From: Prescottella agglutinans
GTDB taxonomy: Bacteria > Actinomycetota > Actinomycetes > Mycobacteriales > Mycobacteriaceae
DNA length: 64,000 nt
Direction: 5' to 3'
NCBI RefSeq assembly: GCF_004011865.1
Contig: NZ_RKLP01000007.1
Span: 1-64,000 of the forward strand
A model generated the notes under the pieces. It did no database searches. It was not told the origin of the DNA and saw nothing but the letters and a program-made list of their open reading frames with translations. Positions 28,920-37,862 of the stretch are shown here, one piece after another (position 1 is the stretch's first letter; each line of letters begins with the position of its first letter). A program made the translations under genes and the position numbers.

Positions 28920-29275
28920 AGACCGTCAAAGGCGGATACGCGCTCTATGGAGTGCTCGCGCTCGTCGCCGGCATCGTGCTCGGGATCGTGTTCAGCCCGC
29001 AGGTGCCCGACGCCGTCCAGCCCTATCTGCCGATCGCGGTGGTCGCGGCGCTCGACGCCGTGTTCGGGGGGCTGCGCGCCTATCTCGACGAGATCTTCGA
29101 CGCGAAGGTCTTCGTCGTGTCGTTCGTGTTCAACGTCCTGGTCGCGGCCCTGATCGTGTGGCTCGGCGATCAACTCGGTGTCGGCACCCAGTTGTCGACC
29201 GCGATCATCGTCGTGCTGGGCATCCGGATCTTCGGCAACGCCGCCGCACTGCGTCGGCGCCTGTTCGGGGCGTGA
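28916..29275 (+). CDS. sbp: Small basic membrane protein Sbp (DUF1290, Rv1824-like)
   Basis: The 119-residue protein has three or four hydrophobic helices (YGVLALVAGIVLGIVF, LPIAVVAALDAVFGGLRAYL, VFVVSFVFNVLVAALIVWLG, STAIIVVLGIRIFGN). It contains the family's conserved FGGLRA and NAAALRRRLF. It lies between two DUF881 genes exactly as in other actinobacteria and firmicutes. Its role is unknown, and a link to cell division has been suggested from genomic neighbourhood. Confidence 0.88.
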   Translation: MKTVKGGYALYGVLALVAGIVLGIVFSPQVPDAVQPYLPIAVVAALDAVFGGLRAYLDEIFDAKVFVVSFVFNVLVAALIVWLGDQLGVGTQLSTAIIVVLGIRIFGNAAALRRRLFGA

Positions 29276-30198
29276 CGCGGATGCCGGACAACGAAGAACG
29301 CCCCGAAGGCCTCGCCGAGGACACCGAGGGCGCCGAGGACACCACCGAGGAAATCCGGGACGCCGAGGACACCGAGGGCGCCGAGGACACCCGGGACACC
29401 GCGGTGGACGGTGCGGAACCGCCCGCCGAAGGCCCCTCCGACGACACCGCCGCGCCGCGCGCCGAGGGCCGACACGAGATGCCGGTACCGGCGCCGACCC
29501 GCACCCGCCGCCGGTTCGGGTTCGGGCTGCTCGCCGTACTGCTCATGGTGGCCCTCGGCATCGGGATCGTGACGCAGGTCAGCAGCACCGGATCGGGCGA
29601 CAACCTCGATTCGGCGCGACCCGCGGACCTGCTCGCCGTCCTCGGCAACCTCAACCAGCGTGAGGCCGCGCTGCGGCAGGAGATCGCCGGGCTGGAACAG
29701 ACCCTGTCGAAACTCGAGGCCGGCGGCGGCAGTTCCACCGCGGCCCTCGACGAGGCCAAGTCGCGGCTCGCGGCGCTGTCGATCCAGGTGGGGACGGTCG
29801 CCGCGACCGGCCCCGGCGTCGTGCTCACCGTCGCGGACCCGGGCAAGTCCGTCGGATCGGAGGTGCTGCTCGACCTGATCCAGGAACTGCGCGCCGCGGG
29901 GGCCGAGGCGATCGAGATCAGCGGTTCGGGAACCGAACCGATCCGGATCGGCGTCGACTCGTGGGTGAGCGGTGGCGGCGGGAACGTCACCGTCGACGGA
30001 CGGAAGGTGTCGGCGCCGTTCCGCGTGGTCGCGATCGGCGACCCGCCCACTCTGGCAGCGGCACTGAACATCCCCGGCGGCGTCGTCGACACCGTCGCGC
30101 GCAGTGGGGGACAGCTCCGCATCGAGCAATCCCCGCAGGTCACGGTCGCCGCCTTGCGGGAGATCAAACCGCGCCAATACGCTCAACCCGGAAACTGA
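29272..30198 (+). CDS. DUF881 membrane-anchored protein, second copy (Rv1825-like)
   Basis: The 308-residue protein has about 80 very acidic N-terminal residues with direct repeats (AEDTEGAEDT twice), then a transmembrane helix (FGLLAVLLMVALGIGIVTQV near residue 87). A coiled coil (REAALRQEIAGLEQTLSKLE) and a DUF881 domain (TGPGVVLTVADPG, LIQELRAAGAEAIEISG, FRVVAIGDP) follow. GTG at 29272 overlaps the sbp stop; ATG at 29281 is the alternative. The acidic cytoplasmic tail distinguishes it from the first copy. Confidence 0.84.
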   Translation: MTRMPDNEERPEGLAEDTEGAEDTTEEIRDAEDTEGAEDTRDTAVDGAEPPAEGPSDDTAAPRAEGRHEMPVPAPTRTRRRFGFGLLAVLLMVALGIGIVTQVSSTGSGDNLDSARPADLLAVLGNLNQREAALRQEIAGLEQTLSKLEAGGGSSTAALDEAKSRLAALSIQVGTVAATGPGVVLTVADPGKSVGSEVLLDLIQELRAAGAEAIEISGSGTEPIRIGVDSWVSGGGGNVTVDGRKVSAPFRVVAIGDPPTLAAALNIPGGVVDTVARSGGQLRIEQSPQVTVAALREIKPRQYAQPGN

Positions 30199-30242
30199 TC
30201 TTCGGTCCGCTCGCCGGACCGTCCCCCCGAAAGGAAGCCACC

Positions 30243-30647
30243 GTGAGTGAGCTCGCTACCCCTGCCGATCTGCGCTACACAGCGGAGCACGAATGGGTGC
30301 GGCGCACCGGTCCGACGACGGTGCGGGTGGGCATCACCGATTTCGCGCAGTCGCAGCTCGGCGACGTGGTCTTCGTGCAGCTTCCCGCGGACGGCGAGGA
30401 CGTGGCGGCCGGAGATTCCTTCGGTGAGGTCGAGTCGACCAAGAGCGTGTCGGACATCTACGCGCCGCTCACCGCGAAAGTCGTTGCGGTCAACGGCGAG
30501 CTGGACGCCAACCCGGAGCTGGTGAACAGCGACCCCTACGGGGGAGGCTGGCTGGTGGACCTCGAGGTCGCGTCCGAGGCGGCGCTGGACGAGGCGCTGG
30601 CCGGGACGCTGGATGCCGACGCATACCTCGCGGTTTCCGGGAGCTGA
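30243..30647 (+). CDS. gcvH: Glycine cleavage system H protein
   Basis: The 134-residue lipoyl carrier shuttles the aminomethyl group between GcvP, GcvT and the lipoamide dehydrogenase. The lipoylated Lys is residue 68 in FGEVESTKSVSDIYAP, and the N-terminus has the usual LRYTAEHEWV. AAAGGAAG precedes the GTG. It lies 44 bases after the DUF881 gene and upstream of garA, the same order as Rv1826-Rv1827. The lipoate ligase at 49992 could supply its cofactor. Confidence 0.95.
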   Translation: MSELATPADLRYTAEHEWVRRTGPTTVRVGITDFAQSQLGDVVFVQLPADGEDVAAGDSFGEVESTKSVSDIYAPLTAKVVAVNGELDANPELVNSDPYGGGWLVDLEVASEAALDEALAGTLDADAYLAVSGS

Positions 30648-30809
30648 TTTTCCGTCGGTTTCGCGGGTATTCGCCCGGCCTGTCCACCTACACGCACCGG
30701 CACTCTCAGGGTACGGTCGAGGTGAGCGCAGTGCCGTGTCGGTTTTTCATATCCGTGTCGGAGTGTGATCGTGGTCGAGATTCGTCTGGACCGAGTTGTA
30801 CCGCATGAC

Positions 30810-30836
30810 CCCGGGGGCTCCGAAAGGGCTCCCGGG
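30810..30836 (+). promoter_or_regulatory. Hairpin in the garA leader
   Basis: CCCGGGGGCTC (30810-30820) and GGGCTCCCGGG (30826-30836) form an 11-bp stem with two G-U pairs and loop CGAAA. It ends 24 bases before the garA GTG and its AGGAGGAG ribosome binding site. It may be a leader structure modulating garA. It is not followed by a T-run. Confidence 0.5.
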
Positions 30837-30860
30837 CAGTCGGACTGAGGAGGAGAAACG

Positions 30861-31358
30861 GTGAGCGAGAACGGCAACGATGCGGTTTACGGAGAGACGC
30901 CGGCCGAGACCACATCGGTTTTCCGTGCGGATTTTCTCAACGAGATGGACAGCTCGTCGTCGCAGACGGCCGAGGCGCCTGTCTCCGGGGTCGAGGGTCT
31001 GCCCGCCGGGTCCGCGCTGCTCGTCGTAAAGAGGGGTCCCAATGCGGGCTCGCGCTTCCTGCTCGACCAGCCGACCACGTCCGCAGGTCGCCATCCCGAC
31101 AGCGACATTTTCTTGGACGACGTCACGGTCAGCCGGCGGCATGCCGAGTTCCGTCAGGACGACGACGAGTTCCAGGTGGTGGACGTGGGCAGCCTCAACG
31201 GCACCTACGTCAACCGTGAACCGGTGGACTCCGCGGTGCTCGCGAACGGCGACGAGGTGCAGATCGGCAAGTTCCGCCTCGTCTTCCTGACCGGCCCCCG
31301 CGGAAACGCCGGGGGTTCGCAGATCGGTGAGTCCGCGGCTGGTGCGGGCAACCAATGA
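30861..31358 (+). CDS. garA: FHA-domain metabolic regulator GarA
   Basis: The 165-residue protein carries the diagnostic N-terminal phosphorylation motif ETTSVFRADFLNE (residues 16-28; Thr17 and Thr18 correspond to the PknB/PknG sites). Its FHA domain (about residues 55-140) has SAGRHPDSDIFLDDVTVSRRHAEF and SLNGTYVNREPV. Unphosphorylated GarA binds and restrains 2-oxoglutarate decarboxylase and NAD-glutamate dehydrogenase and activates glutamate synthase in mycobacteria. Phosphorylation closes the FHA onto its own tail. It overlaps the next MerR gene by four bases. Confidence 0.95.
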   Translation: MSENGNDAVYGETPAETTSVFRADFLNEMDSSSSQTAEAPVSGVEGLPAGSALLVVKRGPNAGSRFLLDQPTTSAGRHPDSDIFLDDVTVSRRHAEFRQDDDEFQVVDVGSLNGTYVNREPVDSAVLANGDEVQIGKFRLVFLTGPRGNAGGSQIGESAAGAGNQ

Positions 31359-32092
31359 CGGCCGTTCGGCAGGAGGCCGCCACGGGCATGTCCATCGGGA
31401 CGGTGCTCGACCGACTGCGTCCCGAGTTCCCGGATGTGACGATCTCCAAGATCCGGTTCCTGGAATCGGAGGGGCTGATCAGTCCCGAACGGACGCCGTC
31501 CGGGTATCGGCGGTTCTCGATCGCGGACGTCGAGCGCCTGCGTTACGTCCTCACGGCGCAGCGCGATCAATACCTGCCGCTCAAGGTCATCAAGGAACAG
31601 CTCGAGGCGATCGACAAGGGTGTTGCGACCGTGGGCGCTGTGGATTCCATGCCACGGCGCCCGCGGATGCTTGCAGTCGCGCCCGGCGAGGTGTCGCCGG
31701 AGGAGTTCCGCACCGATCGTGAGGTGCGGATCAGCCGGGACGACCTGATCGCCCGGTCCGGCATCGACGAACGCTTCCTGAGCGAGCTGCTCCGCAGCGG
31801 ACTGGTGGTCGCCGGTCCGGCGGGCTTCTTCGACGAGGACGCGGTGACCCTCGCGCGGACCGCGAAGTCGATGTCGGAGTTCGGGCTCGAGGTCCGGCAC
31901 CTGCGCGCGTTCAAGCTGGCCGCCGACCGCGAGGCCGGGTTGGTGGCGCAGATCGCCGGTCCGGTCGCGAAGGGTCGTGACGCCGGCGCGCGGGATCGTG
32001 CCGAGGAGATGGTCCGCGAACTGGCCGCTCTCTCCCTGACGCTCCACACCTGCCTCGTGAAGGCGGCGGTGCGCGGGGCGCTCGATCGCTGA
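31355..32092 (+). CDS. MerR-family regulator (Rv1828-like)
   Basis: The 245-residue protein has a MerR HTH at residues 12-60 (SIGTVLDRLRPEFPDVTISK, then IRFLESEGLISPERTPSGYR) and a second unit with a C-terminal winged part (FLSELLRSGLVV, FDEDAVTLARTAKSMSEFGL). There is no metal- or drug-binding domain. The place after garA matches Rv1828. Co-translation with garA suggests related control, but its regulon is unknown here. Confidence 0.85.
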   Translation: MTAVRQEAATGMSIGTVLDRLRPEFPDVTISKIRFLESEGLISPERTPSGYRRFSIADVERLRYVLTAQRDQYLPLKVIKEQLEAIDKGVATVGAVDSMPRRPRMLAVAPGEVSPEEFRTDREVRISRDDLIARSGIDERFLSELLRSGLVVAGPAGFFDEDAVTLARTAKSMSEFGLEVRHLRAFKLAADREAGLVAQIAGPVAKGRDAGARDRAEEMVRELAALSLTLHTCLVKAAVRGALDR

Positions 32093-32117
32093 CGCGCGCT
32101 GCGGGAACGAATAGAAT
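32089..32117 (+). promoter_or_regulatory. Sigma-A-type promoter for the nuclease-family gene
   Basis: CTGACG (32089-32094) and TAGAAT (32112-32117) are separated by 17 bases, a near-ideal housekeeping promoter. The -35 overlaps the last codon of the MerR gene. Transcription would start near 32124, giving a leader of about 65 bases. Confidence 0.6.
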
Positions 32118-32190
32118 CGGGGAGTACGTCAAACGGGGCTCGTTCGCCGTCCGAGGTGGACCCGGTCACCGGTACGAGGTGGAGGACGCG

Positions 32191-32664
32191 ATGAGTGAGA
32201 TGCGTGTGATCGGAATCCGTGTCGAACAGCCGCAGAACCAGCCGGTGTTGCTTCTGCGTGAGAGCAGTGGGGATCGCTATCTGCCGATCTGGATCGGGCA
32301 GACCGAGGCCACCGCGATCGCGTTGGAGCAGCAGGGGGTAGAACCCGCACGCCCACTCACGCACGACCTCATCAAGGACCTGCTCGAGGCTTTCGGGCAC
32401 ACCCTGCTCGAGGTTCGGATCGTGGACCTGCAGGCCGGCACCTTCTATGCGGATCTGGTGTTCGAGGGCGATGTGAGGGTCTCGGCGCGACCGTCGGACT
32501 CGGTGGCCATCGCCCTGCGTGTCGGAGTTCCGATCTTCGTCGACGAGGCCGTGCTCGCGGAGGCAGGCCTCGTGATGCCCGACGAACGTGAGGACGAGGT
32601 CGAGAAGTTCAAGGAGTTCCTGGAGTCGGTCTCGCCGGACGATTTCAAGGCGACCGACGGCTGA
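32191..32664 (+). CDS. Bifunctional nuclease family protein (DUF151, Rv1829-like)
   Basis: The 157-residue protein matches the BFN/DUF151 family: VLLLRESSGDRYLPIWIGQTEA near residue 20, ALEQQGVEPARPLTHDL near residue 43 and a final LPDEREDEVEKFKEFL-type acidic helix. Plant members have RNase/DNase activity; the bacterial role is open. ATG at 32191 is preferred because GGAGG lies six bases upstream; an in-frame ATG at 32179 lies before that motif. Confidence 0.85.
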   Translation: MSEMRVIGIRVEQPQNQPVLLLRESSGDRYLPIWIGQTEATAIALEQQGVEPARPLTHDLIKDLLEAFGHTLLEVRIVDLQAGTFYADLVFEGDVRVSARPSDSVAIALRVGVPIFVDEAVLAEAGLVMPDEREDEVEKFKEFLESVSPDDFKATDG

Positions 32665-32676
32665 CACCCGTCAAGA

Positions 32677-32752
32677 CTAAAGGTGAAGTTTAGGTTTAGG
32701 CCTTGGGTGTGTCGCATTGACCCGGATGCGTCTGGGTCATACCGTCTGGGTC
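32677..32752 (+). promoter_or_regulatory. Promoter and MerR-like operator region of the second MerR gene
   Basis: TTGACC (32717-32722) and TACCGT (32740-32745), 17 bases apart, form a good promoter. A perfect dyad TGACCC (32718-32723) / GGGTCA (32734-32739) fills the spacer, as MerR operators do. CGTCTGGGTC is repeated directly at 32729-32738 and 32743-32752. Upstream, CTAAA (32677-32681) and TTTAG (32689-32693, again at 32695-32699) form another repeat group. Autoregulation by the downstream MerR is a natural reading. Confidence 0.55.
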
Positions 32753-32909
32753 TGTGAACGCCCGCCACGCTGTCTGTCCAGGGCGTACGCTGAGTGGATC
32801 CACCATTCGGGTTTACTCGATGTGCACGAGTGGGTGACTAGTGGTAGTGGGAACGCCGAGGCGCATCCTCGCCAGCAGTCGCCCCTGAACACGCGAGAGG
32901 GAGTAGTCC

Positions 32910-33527
32910 GTGGGAGATCGGCCGCAGGAACACGAGTTGAACCTCGCCGGTGAGACGACCGTCGAGGCACCCAGCGTCGACGAGGACTTGCAGCCCGGGT
33001 TGTTCCCCGACGACTCCGTTCCCGACGAACTCGTCGGCTACCGGGTGCCGAGTGCGTGTCAGATCGCCGGCATCACCTACCGCCAGCTCGACTACTGGGC
33101 CCGCACCAATCTCGTCGTCCCCTCGATCCGAGGTGCCGCCGGATCGGGCAGCCAGCGGCTGTACTCGTTCAAGGACATCCTGGTCCTCAAGATCGTCAAG
33201 CGTCTGCTCGACACCGGCATCTCGCTCCAGAACATTCGCGTCGCCGTCGACCACCTCCGTCAGCGTGGTGTGCGGGACCTGGCCCGGATCACGCTCTTCT
33301 CCGACGGCACCACGGTCTACGAGTGCACCTCCGCCGAAGAGGTCGTCGACCTGCTGCAGGGCGGTCAGGGCGTGTTCGGGATCGCCGTCAGCGGCGCGAT
33401 GCGCGAACTCACCGGCACCATCGCCGATTTCCCCGCCGAGCGGGCCGACGGCGGCGACACCACCGAGCGGCCCGAGGACGAACTGGCGTCCCGTCGCAAG
33501 AACCGCGGCGACCGCAAGACCGGATAG
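32910..33527 (+). CDS. MerR-family regulator (Rv1830/McdR-like)
   Basis: The 205-residue protein has an acidic 45-residue N-terminus, then a MerR HTH and wing at residues 48-120 (GYRVPSACQIAGITYRQLDY, GSGSQRLYSFKDILVLKIVK, TGISLQNIRVAVDHLRQRGV). The C-terminal region is disordered and basic. The M. tuberculosis homologue Rv1830 has been linked to cell-division control. The long upstream gap carries a MerR-like dyad within its promoter. Confidence 0.85.
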   Translation: MGDRPQEHELNLAGETTVEAPSVDEDLQPGLFPDDSVPDELVGYRVPSACQIAGITYRQLDYWARTNLVVPSIRGAAGSGSQRLYSFKDILVLKIVKRLLDTGISLQNIRVAVDHLRQRGVRDLARITLFSDGTTVYECTSAEEVVDLLQGGQGVFGIAVSGAMRELTGTIADFPAERADGGDTTERPEDELASRRKNRGDRKTG

Positions 33528-33587
33528 CTGTTCTGGGCGTTCGTCCGGGTGCCTCCCGGTGGCATAGACTGACGGGGCGTCGCCGTC

Positions 33588-33823
33588 GTACGGGAGAGTT
33601 CCGGGCAGGGCAGTAGACCTGCGCGGACGCCGAAGGAGCAACACCTCCCCGTCAATCTCTCAGGCACCGAGGACCGTGCGGGCTCCGACGCCTCTGGAAA
33701 GCGGTGGGAGCACCCACCCGCCCACGGGGAAAGGCGCGCGTCGTCGCCGGAGTCCGGACATCGGACCTTCGAGCACGGCGCAGCGACCGAATCTCTCAGG
33801 CGCTCGGGACTCCCGAGCAGGCG
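33588..33823 (+). promoter_or_regulatory. Tandem glycine riboswitch
   Basis: Two consecutive glycine aptamers are visible. The first has CGGGAGAG (33591), GCCGAAGGAGCAA (33629) and AATCTCTCAGGC (33654). The second has CTCTGGAAAG (33692), CCCACGGGGAAAGGCG (33721) and CCGAATCTCTCAGG (33787). A -10-like TAGACT lies at 33565. A 7-bp hairpin (GCTCGGG / CCCGAGC, 33802-33818) separates the second aptamer from the GGGGGAGG ribosome binding site (33829). With no T-run, translational control or readthrough is more likely than a classical terminator. It should switch on gcvP when glycine is abundant. Confidence 0.92.
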
Positions 33824-33848
33824 ACAGAGGGGGAGGACCGTTCCATTC

Positions 33849-36734
33849 GTGGAGCGCATCCTGCACCTGACGAACCGCCTGGGAGTTCACTTGATCGACG
33901 CTCGTAGCCATTCGTTCGCCGACCGCCACGTCGGCCCCGACGCGGCCGAACTGACGCGCATCCTCGACATCGTCGGCGTCGGCTCGCTCGACGAACTTGC
34001 CGCCCGCGCCGTGCCCGCGAGCATTCTCGACCCCGCTCCGGCGGGTATTGCCGCGGGTCTGGATGCGCTCGACGCACCCCTGTCCGAGGACGAGGCGCTC
34101 GCGGCGCTGTCCGAACTGGCGGCGACGAACACGACGGCCACCTCGATGATCGGCCTCGGCTACTACGACACACTCTCCCCGCCGGTGCTCGTGCGCAACA
34201 TCCTCGAGAACCCCGCCTGGTACACCGCCTACACCCCGTACCAGCCGGAGATCAGCCAGGGTCGGCTCGAGGCGCTGCTGAACTTCCAGACCATGGTCGG
34301 CGACCTGACCGGCATGGAGATCGCGAACTCGTCGATGCTCGACGAGGGCACCGCCGCCGCCGAGGCGATGACGCTGCTGCGGCGGGCGTCGCGCAGCAAG
34401 TCGCCGCGGTTCGTCGTGGACACCGACCTCTTCCCGCAGACCCGCGCCATCGTGGTTACCCGCGCCGAGCCGCTCGGCATCGAGATCGTCGAGGCGGACC
34501 TGACGCAGGGCCTGCCGGAGGGCGAGTTCTTCGGTGTGCTGGCGCAGCTGCCCGGCGCCTCCGGGCGGGTCGTCGATCACGCGGCGATGATCGCGGCGGC
34601 CCACGAGCGCGGCGCACTGGTCGCGGTCGGCGCCGATCTCCTCGCGCTGACGCTGCTGACGCCCCCCGGCGAGATGGGCGCCGACGCGTGCTTCGGCACC
34701 ACGCAGCGGTTCGGTGTCCCGATGGGCTTCGGTGGCCCGCACGCCGGGTACCTCGCCGTCCACGGCAAGCACGCCCGTCAGCTCCCGGGCCGACTCGTCG
34801 GCATCTCGGTGGACGCCGACGGCAACAAGGCCTACCGGCTGGCGCTGCAGACCCGTGAACAGCACATCCGCCGCGAGAAGGCGACCAGCAACATCTGCAC
34901 CGCGCAGGTGCTGCTGGCGGTTGTCGCCGCGATGTACGCCAGCTACCACGGCGCCGAGGGCCTGAAGGCCATCGCGCAGCGTGTCCATCAGCGCGCCGAG
35001 TACCTCGCCGCCGGCCTGAAGACCGCCGGCGTCGAGGTGGTGCACGAGCAGTTCTTCGACACCGTGCTGGCCCGGGTGCCGGGTCGCGCGGCCGACGTCG
35101 TCGCAGAGGCGAAGGCGTGGGGCGTCAACCTGCGCCTGGTCGACGGCGATCACGTCGGTGTCGCGTGCGACGAGGCGACGACCGAGGCGCACCTCGCGTC
35201 CGTGCTCGCCGCGTTCGGGCTGCCGGCCGACGCCGAGATCGCGTACACCCCGGCCCCGTTCGGTGACCGCACCAGCGTGTACCTGCAGCACGAGTCGTTC
35301 ACGAAGTACCGCACCGAGACCGCGATGCTCCGCTACCTGCGTGCGTTGTCGGACAAGGACATCGCGCTCGACCGCAGCATGATCCCGCTGGGCTCGTGCA
35401 CCATGAAGCTCAACGCGACGGCCGAGATGGAACCCATCACGTGGCCGGCGTTCTCGAAGCTGCATCCGTTCGCACCCACCGCGGACGCCCCGGGCATGCT
35501 GAAGGTGATCTCGGATCTGCAGGACTGGCTGGTCGCGATCACCGGCTACGACGCGGTGAGCCTGCAGCCCAACGCCGGCAGCCAGGGCGAGTACGCGGGC
35601 CTGCTGGCCATCCGCAACTACCACCTCAGCCGCGGCGACGACCATCGCGACACGTGCCTGATCCCGTCGAGCGCGCACGGCACCAACGCGGCGTCCGCCG
35701 TCATGGCCGGCATGCGCGTCGAGGTGGTCGCGTGCCGCGAGAACGGTGACGTCGACCTGGACGACCTGCGCGCCAAGATCGCCGATCATGCCGAGCGCCT
35801 CGCGGCGATCATGATCACCTACCCGTCGACCCACGGCGTGTACGAGGAAGAGGTCGGCGAGATCTGCGCGGCGGTGCACGACGCCGGCGGCCAGGTGTAC
35901 GTCGACGGCGCGAACCTCAACGCGCTGGTCGGCCTGGCCCGCCCGGGCCGGTTCGGCGGCGACGTCAGCCACCTGAACCTGCACAAGACGTTCTGCATCC
36001 CGCACGGTGGCGGCGGCCCCGGCGTCGGCCCGATCGGTGTGCGCTCGCACCTCGCGCCGTTCCTTCCCGGGCATCCGATGGCACCGGAACTCGGTGGGTC
36101 GGGACCGGTGTCGGCGGCGCCGTACGGCAGCGCGTCGATCCTGCCGATCACCTGGACGTACATCAAGATGATGGGCGCCGAGGGCCTGCGCCGGGCGTCG
36201 CTGACGGCGATCGCGTCGGCCAACTACATCGCGCGCCGACTCGACGAGTACTTCCCGGTGCTCTACACGGGTGAGAACGGCATGGTCGCCCACGAGTGCA
36301 TCCTCGACCTGCGTCCGCTCACCAAGGAGACCGGTGTGACCGTGGACGACGTCGCGAAGCGCCTGGCCGACTACGGCTTCCACGCCCCGACGATGAGCTT
36401 CCCGGTGGCCGGCACCCTCATGGTCGAGCCGACCGAGAGCGAGAACCTCGACGAGATCGACGAGTTCTGTGACGCGATGATCGCGATCCGCCGGGAGATC
36501 GACCGGGTCGGGGCAGGGGAGTGGCCCGTCGACGACAACCCGCTGCGCGGCGCACCGCACACGGCGGAGTGCCTCGTCTCCGAGTGGAACCACCCGTACT
36601 CGCGAGAGATCGCGGTCTACCCGCGAGGGAAGGCCCGGCCGAAGGTGTGGCCGGCCGTCCGTCGGATCGACGGTGCGCACGGCGACCGCAACCTCGTGTG
36701 CTCGTGCCCGCCGATCGAGGCGTTCACCAGCTGA
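33849..36734 (+). CDS. gcvP: Glycine dehydrogenase (decarboxylating), P protein
   Basis: The 961-residue PLP enzyme decarboxylates glycine and loads the aminomethyl group on lipoyl-GcvH. The PLP Lys is residue 713 in [17 protein letters not shown]. Other landmarks are [20 protein letters not shown], the [20 protein letters not shown] stretch and [14 protein letters not shown]. Both homologous halves are present, giving the normal full-length single-chain form. GTG at 33849 follows the riboswitch and a ribosome binding site 12 bases upstream. gcvT is not in the window. Confidence 0.96.
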   Translation: MERILHLTNRLGVHLIDARSHSFADRHVGPDAAELTRILDIVGVGSLDELAARAVPASILDPAPAGIAAGLDALDAPLSEDEALAALSELAATNTTATSMIGLGYYDTLSPPVLVRNILENPAWYTAYTPYQPEISQGRLEALLNFQTMVGDLTGMEIANSSMLDEGTAAAEAMTLLRRASRSKSPRFVVDTDLFPQTRAIVVTRAEPLGIEIVEADLTQGLPEGEFFGVLAQLPGASGRVVDHAAMIAAAHERGALVAVGADLLALTLLTPPGEMGADACFGTTQRFGVPMGFGGPHAGYLAVHGKHARQLPGRLVGISVDADGNKAYRLALQTREQHIRREKATSNICTAQVLLAVVAAMYASYHGAEGLKAIAQRVHQRAEYLAAGLKTAGVEVVHEQFFDTVLARVPGRAADVVAEAKAWGVNLRLVDGDHVGVACDEATTEAHLASVLAAFGLPADAEIAYTPAPFGDRTSVYLQHESFTKYRTETAMLRYLRALSDKDIALDRSMIPLGSCTMKLNATAEMEPITWPAFSKLHPFAPTADAPGMLKVISDLQDWLVAITGYDAVSLQPNAGSQGEYAGLLAIRNYHLSRGDDHRDTCLIPSSAHGTNAASAVMAGMRVEVVACRENGDVDLDDLRAKIADHAERLAAIMITYPSTHGVYEEEVGEICAAVHDAGGQVYVDGANLNALVGLARPGRFGGDVSHLNLHKTFCIPHGGGGPGVGPIGVRSHLAPFLPGHPMAPELGGSGPVSAAPYGSASILPITWTYIKMMGAEGLRRASLTAIASANYIARRLDEYFPVLYTGENGMVAHECILDLRPLTKETGVTVDDVAKRLADYGFHAPTMSFPVAGTLMVEPTESENLDEIDEFCDAMIAIRREIDRVGAGEWPVDDNPLRGAPHTAECLVSEWNHPYSREIAVYPRGKARPKVWPAVRRIDGAHGDRNLVCSCPPIEAFTS

Positions 36735-36741
36735 TTCGCAA

Positions 36742-36782
36742 CCGATGGCCCGGGCGCTCGATACGAGCGCCCGGGCCATCGG
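36742..36782 (+). terminator. gcvP terminator
   Basis: A perfect 19-bp stem (CCGATGGCCCGGGCGCTCG at 36742-36760 with its complement at 36764-36782) and a 3-base loop lie eight bases after the gcvP stop. It should end the riboswitch-controlled transcript. Confidence 0.88.
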
Positions 36783-36989
36783 CGTTCCACGGAAGTGCCA
36801 CCTACGGAAATCGGTGGCAGACGGAACCGAAAGAATTACAGAACCTGGTCGTGTGAGCGCGACACACGCAGACATTCCCGACGCACGCGCACGTTCCACC
36901 CGCCACGATCCCGAACGTCATCGACTCGGAGGGCGGCCGATACCCAATCGTCGTTGACCGCTGCTCACCGCCGGGCAGATGATCGGAGG

Positions 36990-37829
36990 ATGGTCGAAGC
37001 GCCGGACGCGGGGCGATCCGAACGGATCGCGGAGTTGTTCGATCTCGTCGTCGACAGCTACGACAACGTCGGCGTCTCGTTCTTCGGCCCGATCGCGGAT
37101 CGCTTGGTGCGGGAGATGGATCCGCAGCCGGGGGAGCGGGTGCTCGACGTGGGGTGCGGTCGCGGTGCGGTGCTGTTCCGGCTCGCCCAGGCGGTGGGGC
37201 CGGCGGGGGCGGTCACCGGTATCGACCTGTCGAAGAGGATGGTCGCGACCACGGCGCACGAGGCGCGGGCGCGCGGCCTCGCGAACGTGCATCTGCAGGT
37301 CATGGATGCGACTCGTCCCACGTTTCCGCACGGGACGTTCGACGCTATCACCGCGTCGTTCGTGATCTTCTTCCTCCCGAATCCGGCTGTGGCGCTGACC
37401 CGGTGGAGGTCGCTGCTGAAGCCGCGGGGACTCGTCGGCGTCTCGACGTTCAGCGCGTGGGATGCGCGGTGGGAGCAGATGGAGGACCTTTTCGAGCCGT
37501 ACCGGGACCGCCGCTTCTTCGATGGCGATCCGCGCGACCCGAACGGGCCGTTCGGCACCGACGCCGCCGTCGAGCGGCTGATGCGCACCGCCGGCCTGGT
37601 GGATCCGAACACTGTCAGTTTCGATCTGGACCTCCATTTCGACGACGCCGACCAGTGGTATCTGTGGACGAGATCGCACGGGCAGCGGATGCTGTGGGAT
37701 GCGATCCCGGAACGGGAGCTCGGGGGAGTGGTGGACGCCGCTCTCGGGCGGGTGGACGGATGGCGTGACGCCGAGGGGCGGATCACCTCGCGTCAGCGCA
37801 TCAGGTTGACGTTCGCGCGGCGGCCGTAG
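36990..37829 (+). CDS. Class I SAM-dependent methyltransferase
   Basis: The 279-residue protein has motif I VLDVGCGRGAVLFRLA near residue 49, a GIDLSKRMV acidic loop and the FDAITASFVIFFLPNP post-motif, as in UbiE/Methyltransf_11 enzymes. The substrate cannot be told. The ATG at 36990 directly abuts GGAGG, an odd spacing; the reading frame extends upstream without a better start (TTG at 36954 is possible). The 255-base gap before it holds the gcvP terminator and a TGCCACC / GGTGGCA dyad (36796-36819). Confidence 0.75.
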   Translation: MVEAPDAGRSERIAELFDLVVDSYDNVGVSFFGPIADRLVREMDPQPGERVLDVGCGRGAVLFRLAQAVGPAGAVTGIDLSKRMVATTAHEARARGLANVHLQVMDATRPTFPHGTFDAITASFVIFFLPNPAVALTRWRSLLKPRGLVGVSTFSAWDARWEQMEDLFEPYRDRRFFDGDPRDPNGPFGTDAAVERLMRTAGLVDPNTVSFDLDLHFDDADQWYLWTRSHGQRMLWDAIPERELGGVVDAALGRVDGWRDAEGRITSRQRIRLTFARRP

Positions 37830-37862
37830 GCGCGGCGGCGTGATCGTCGGGAAGGGGAGCCC

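Noticed and set aside
33660-36899. A 1079-codon minus-strand frame opposite gcvP and its riboswitch
   Set aside because: Shadow frame of gcvP; it crosses the riboswitch and has no recognisable domain.
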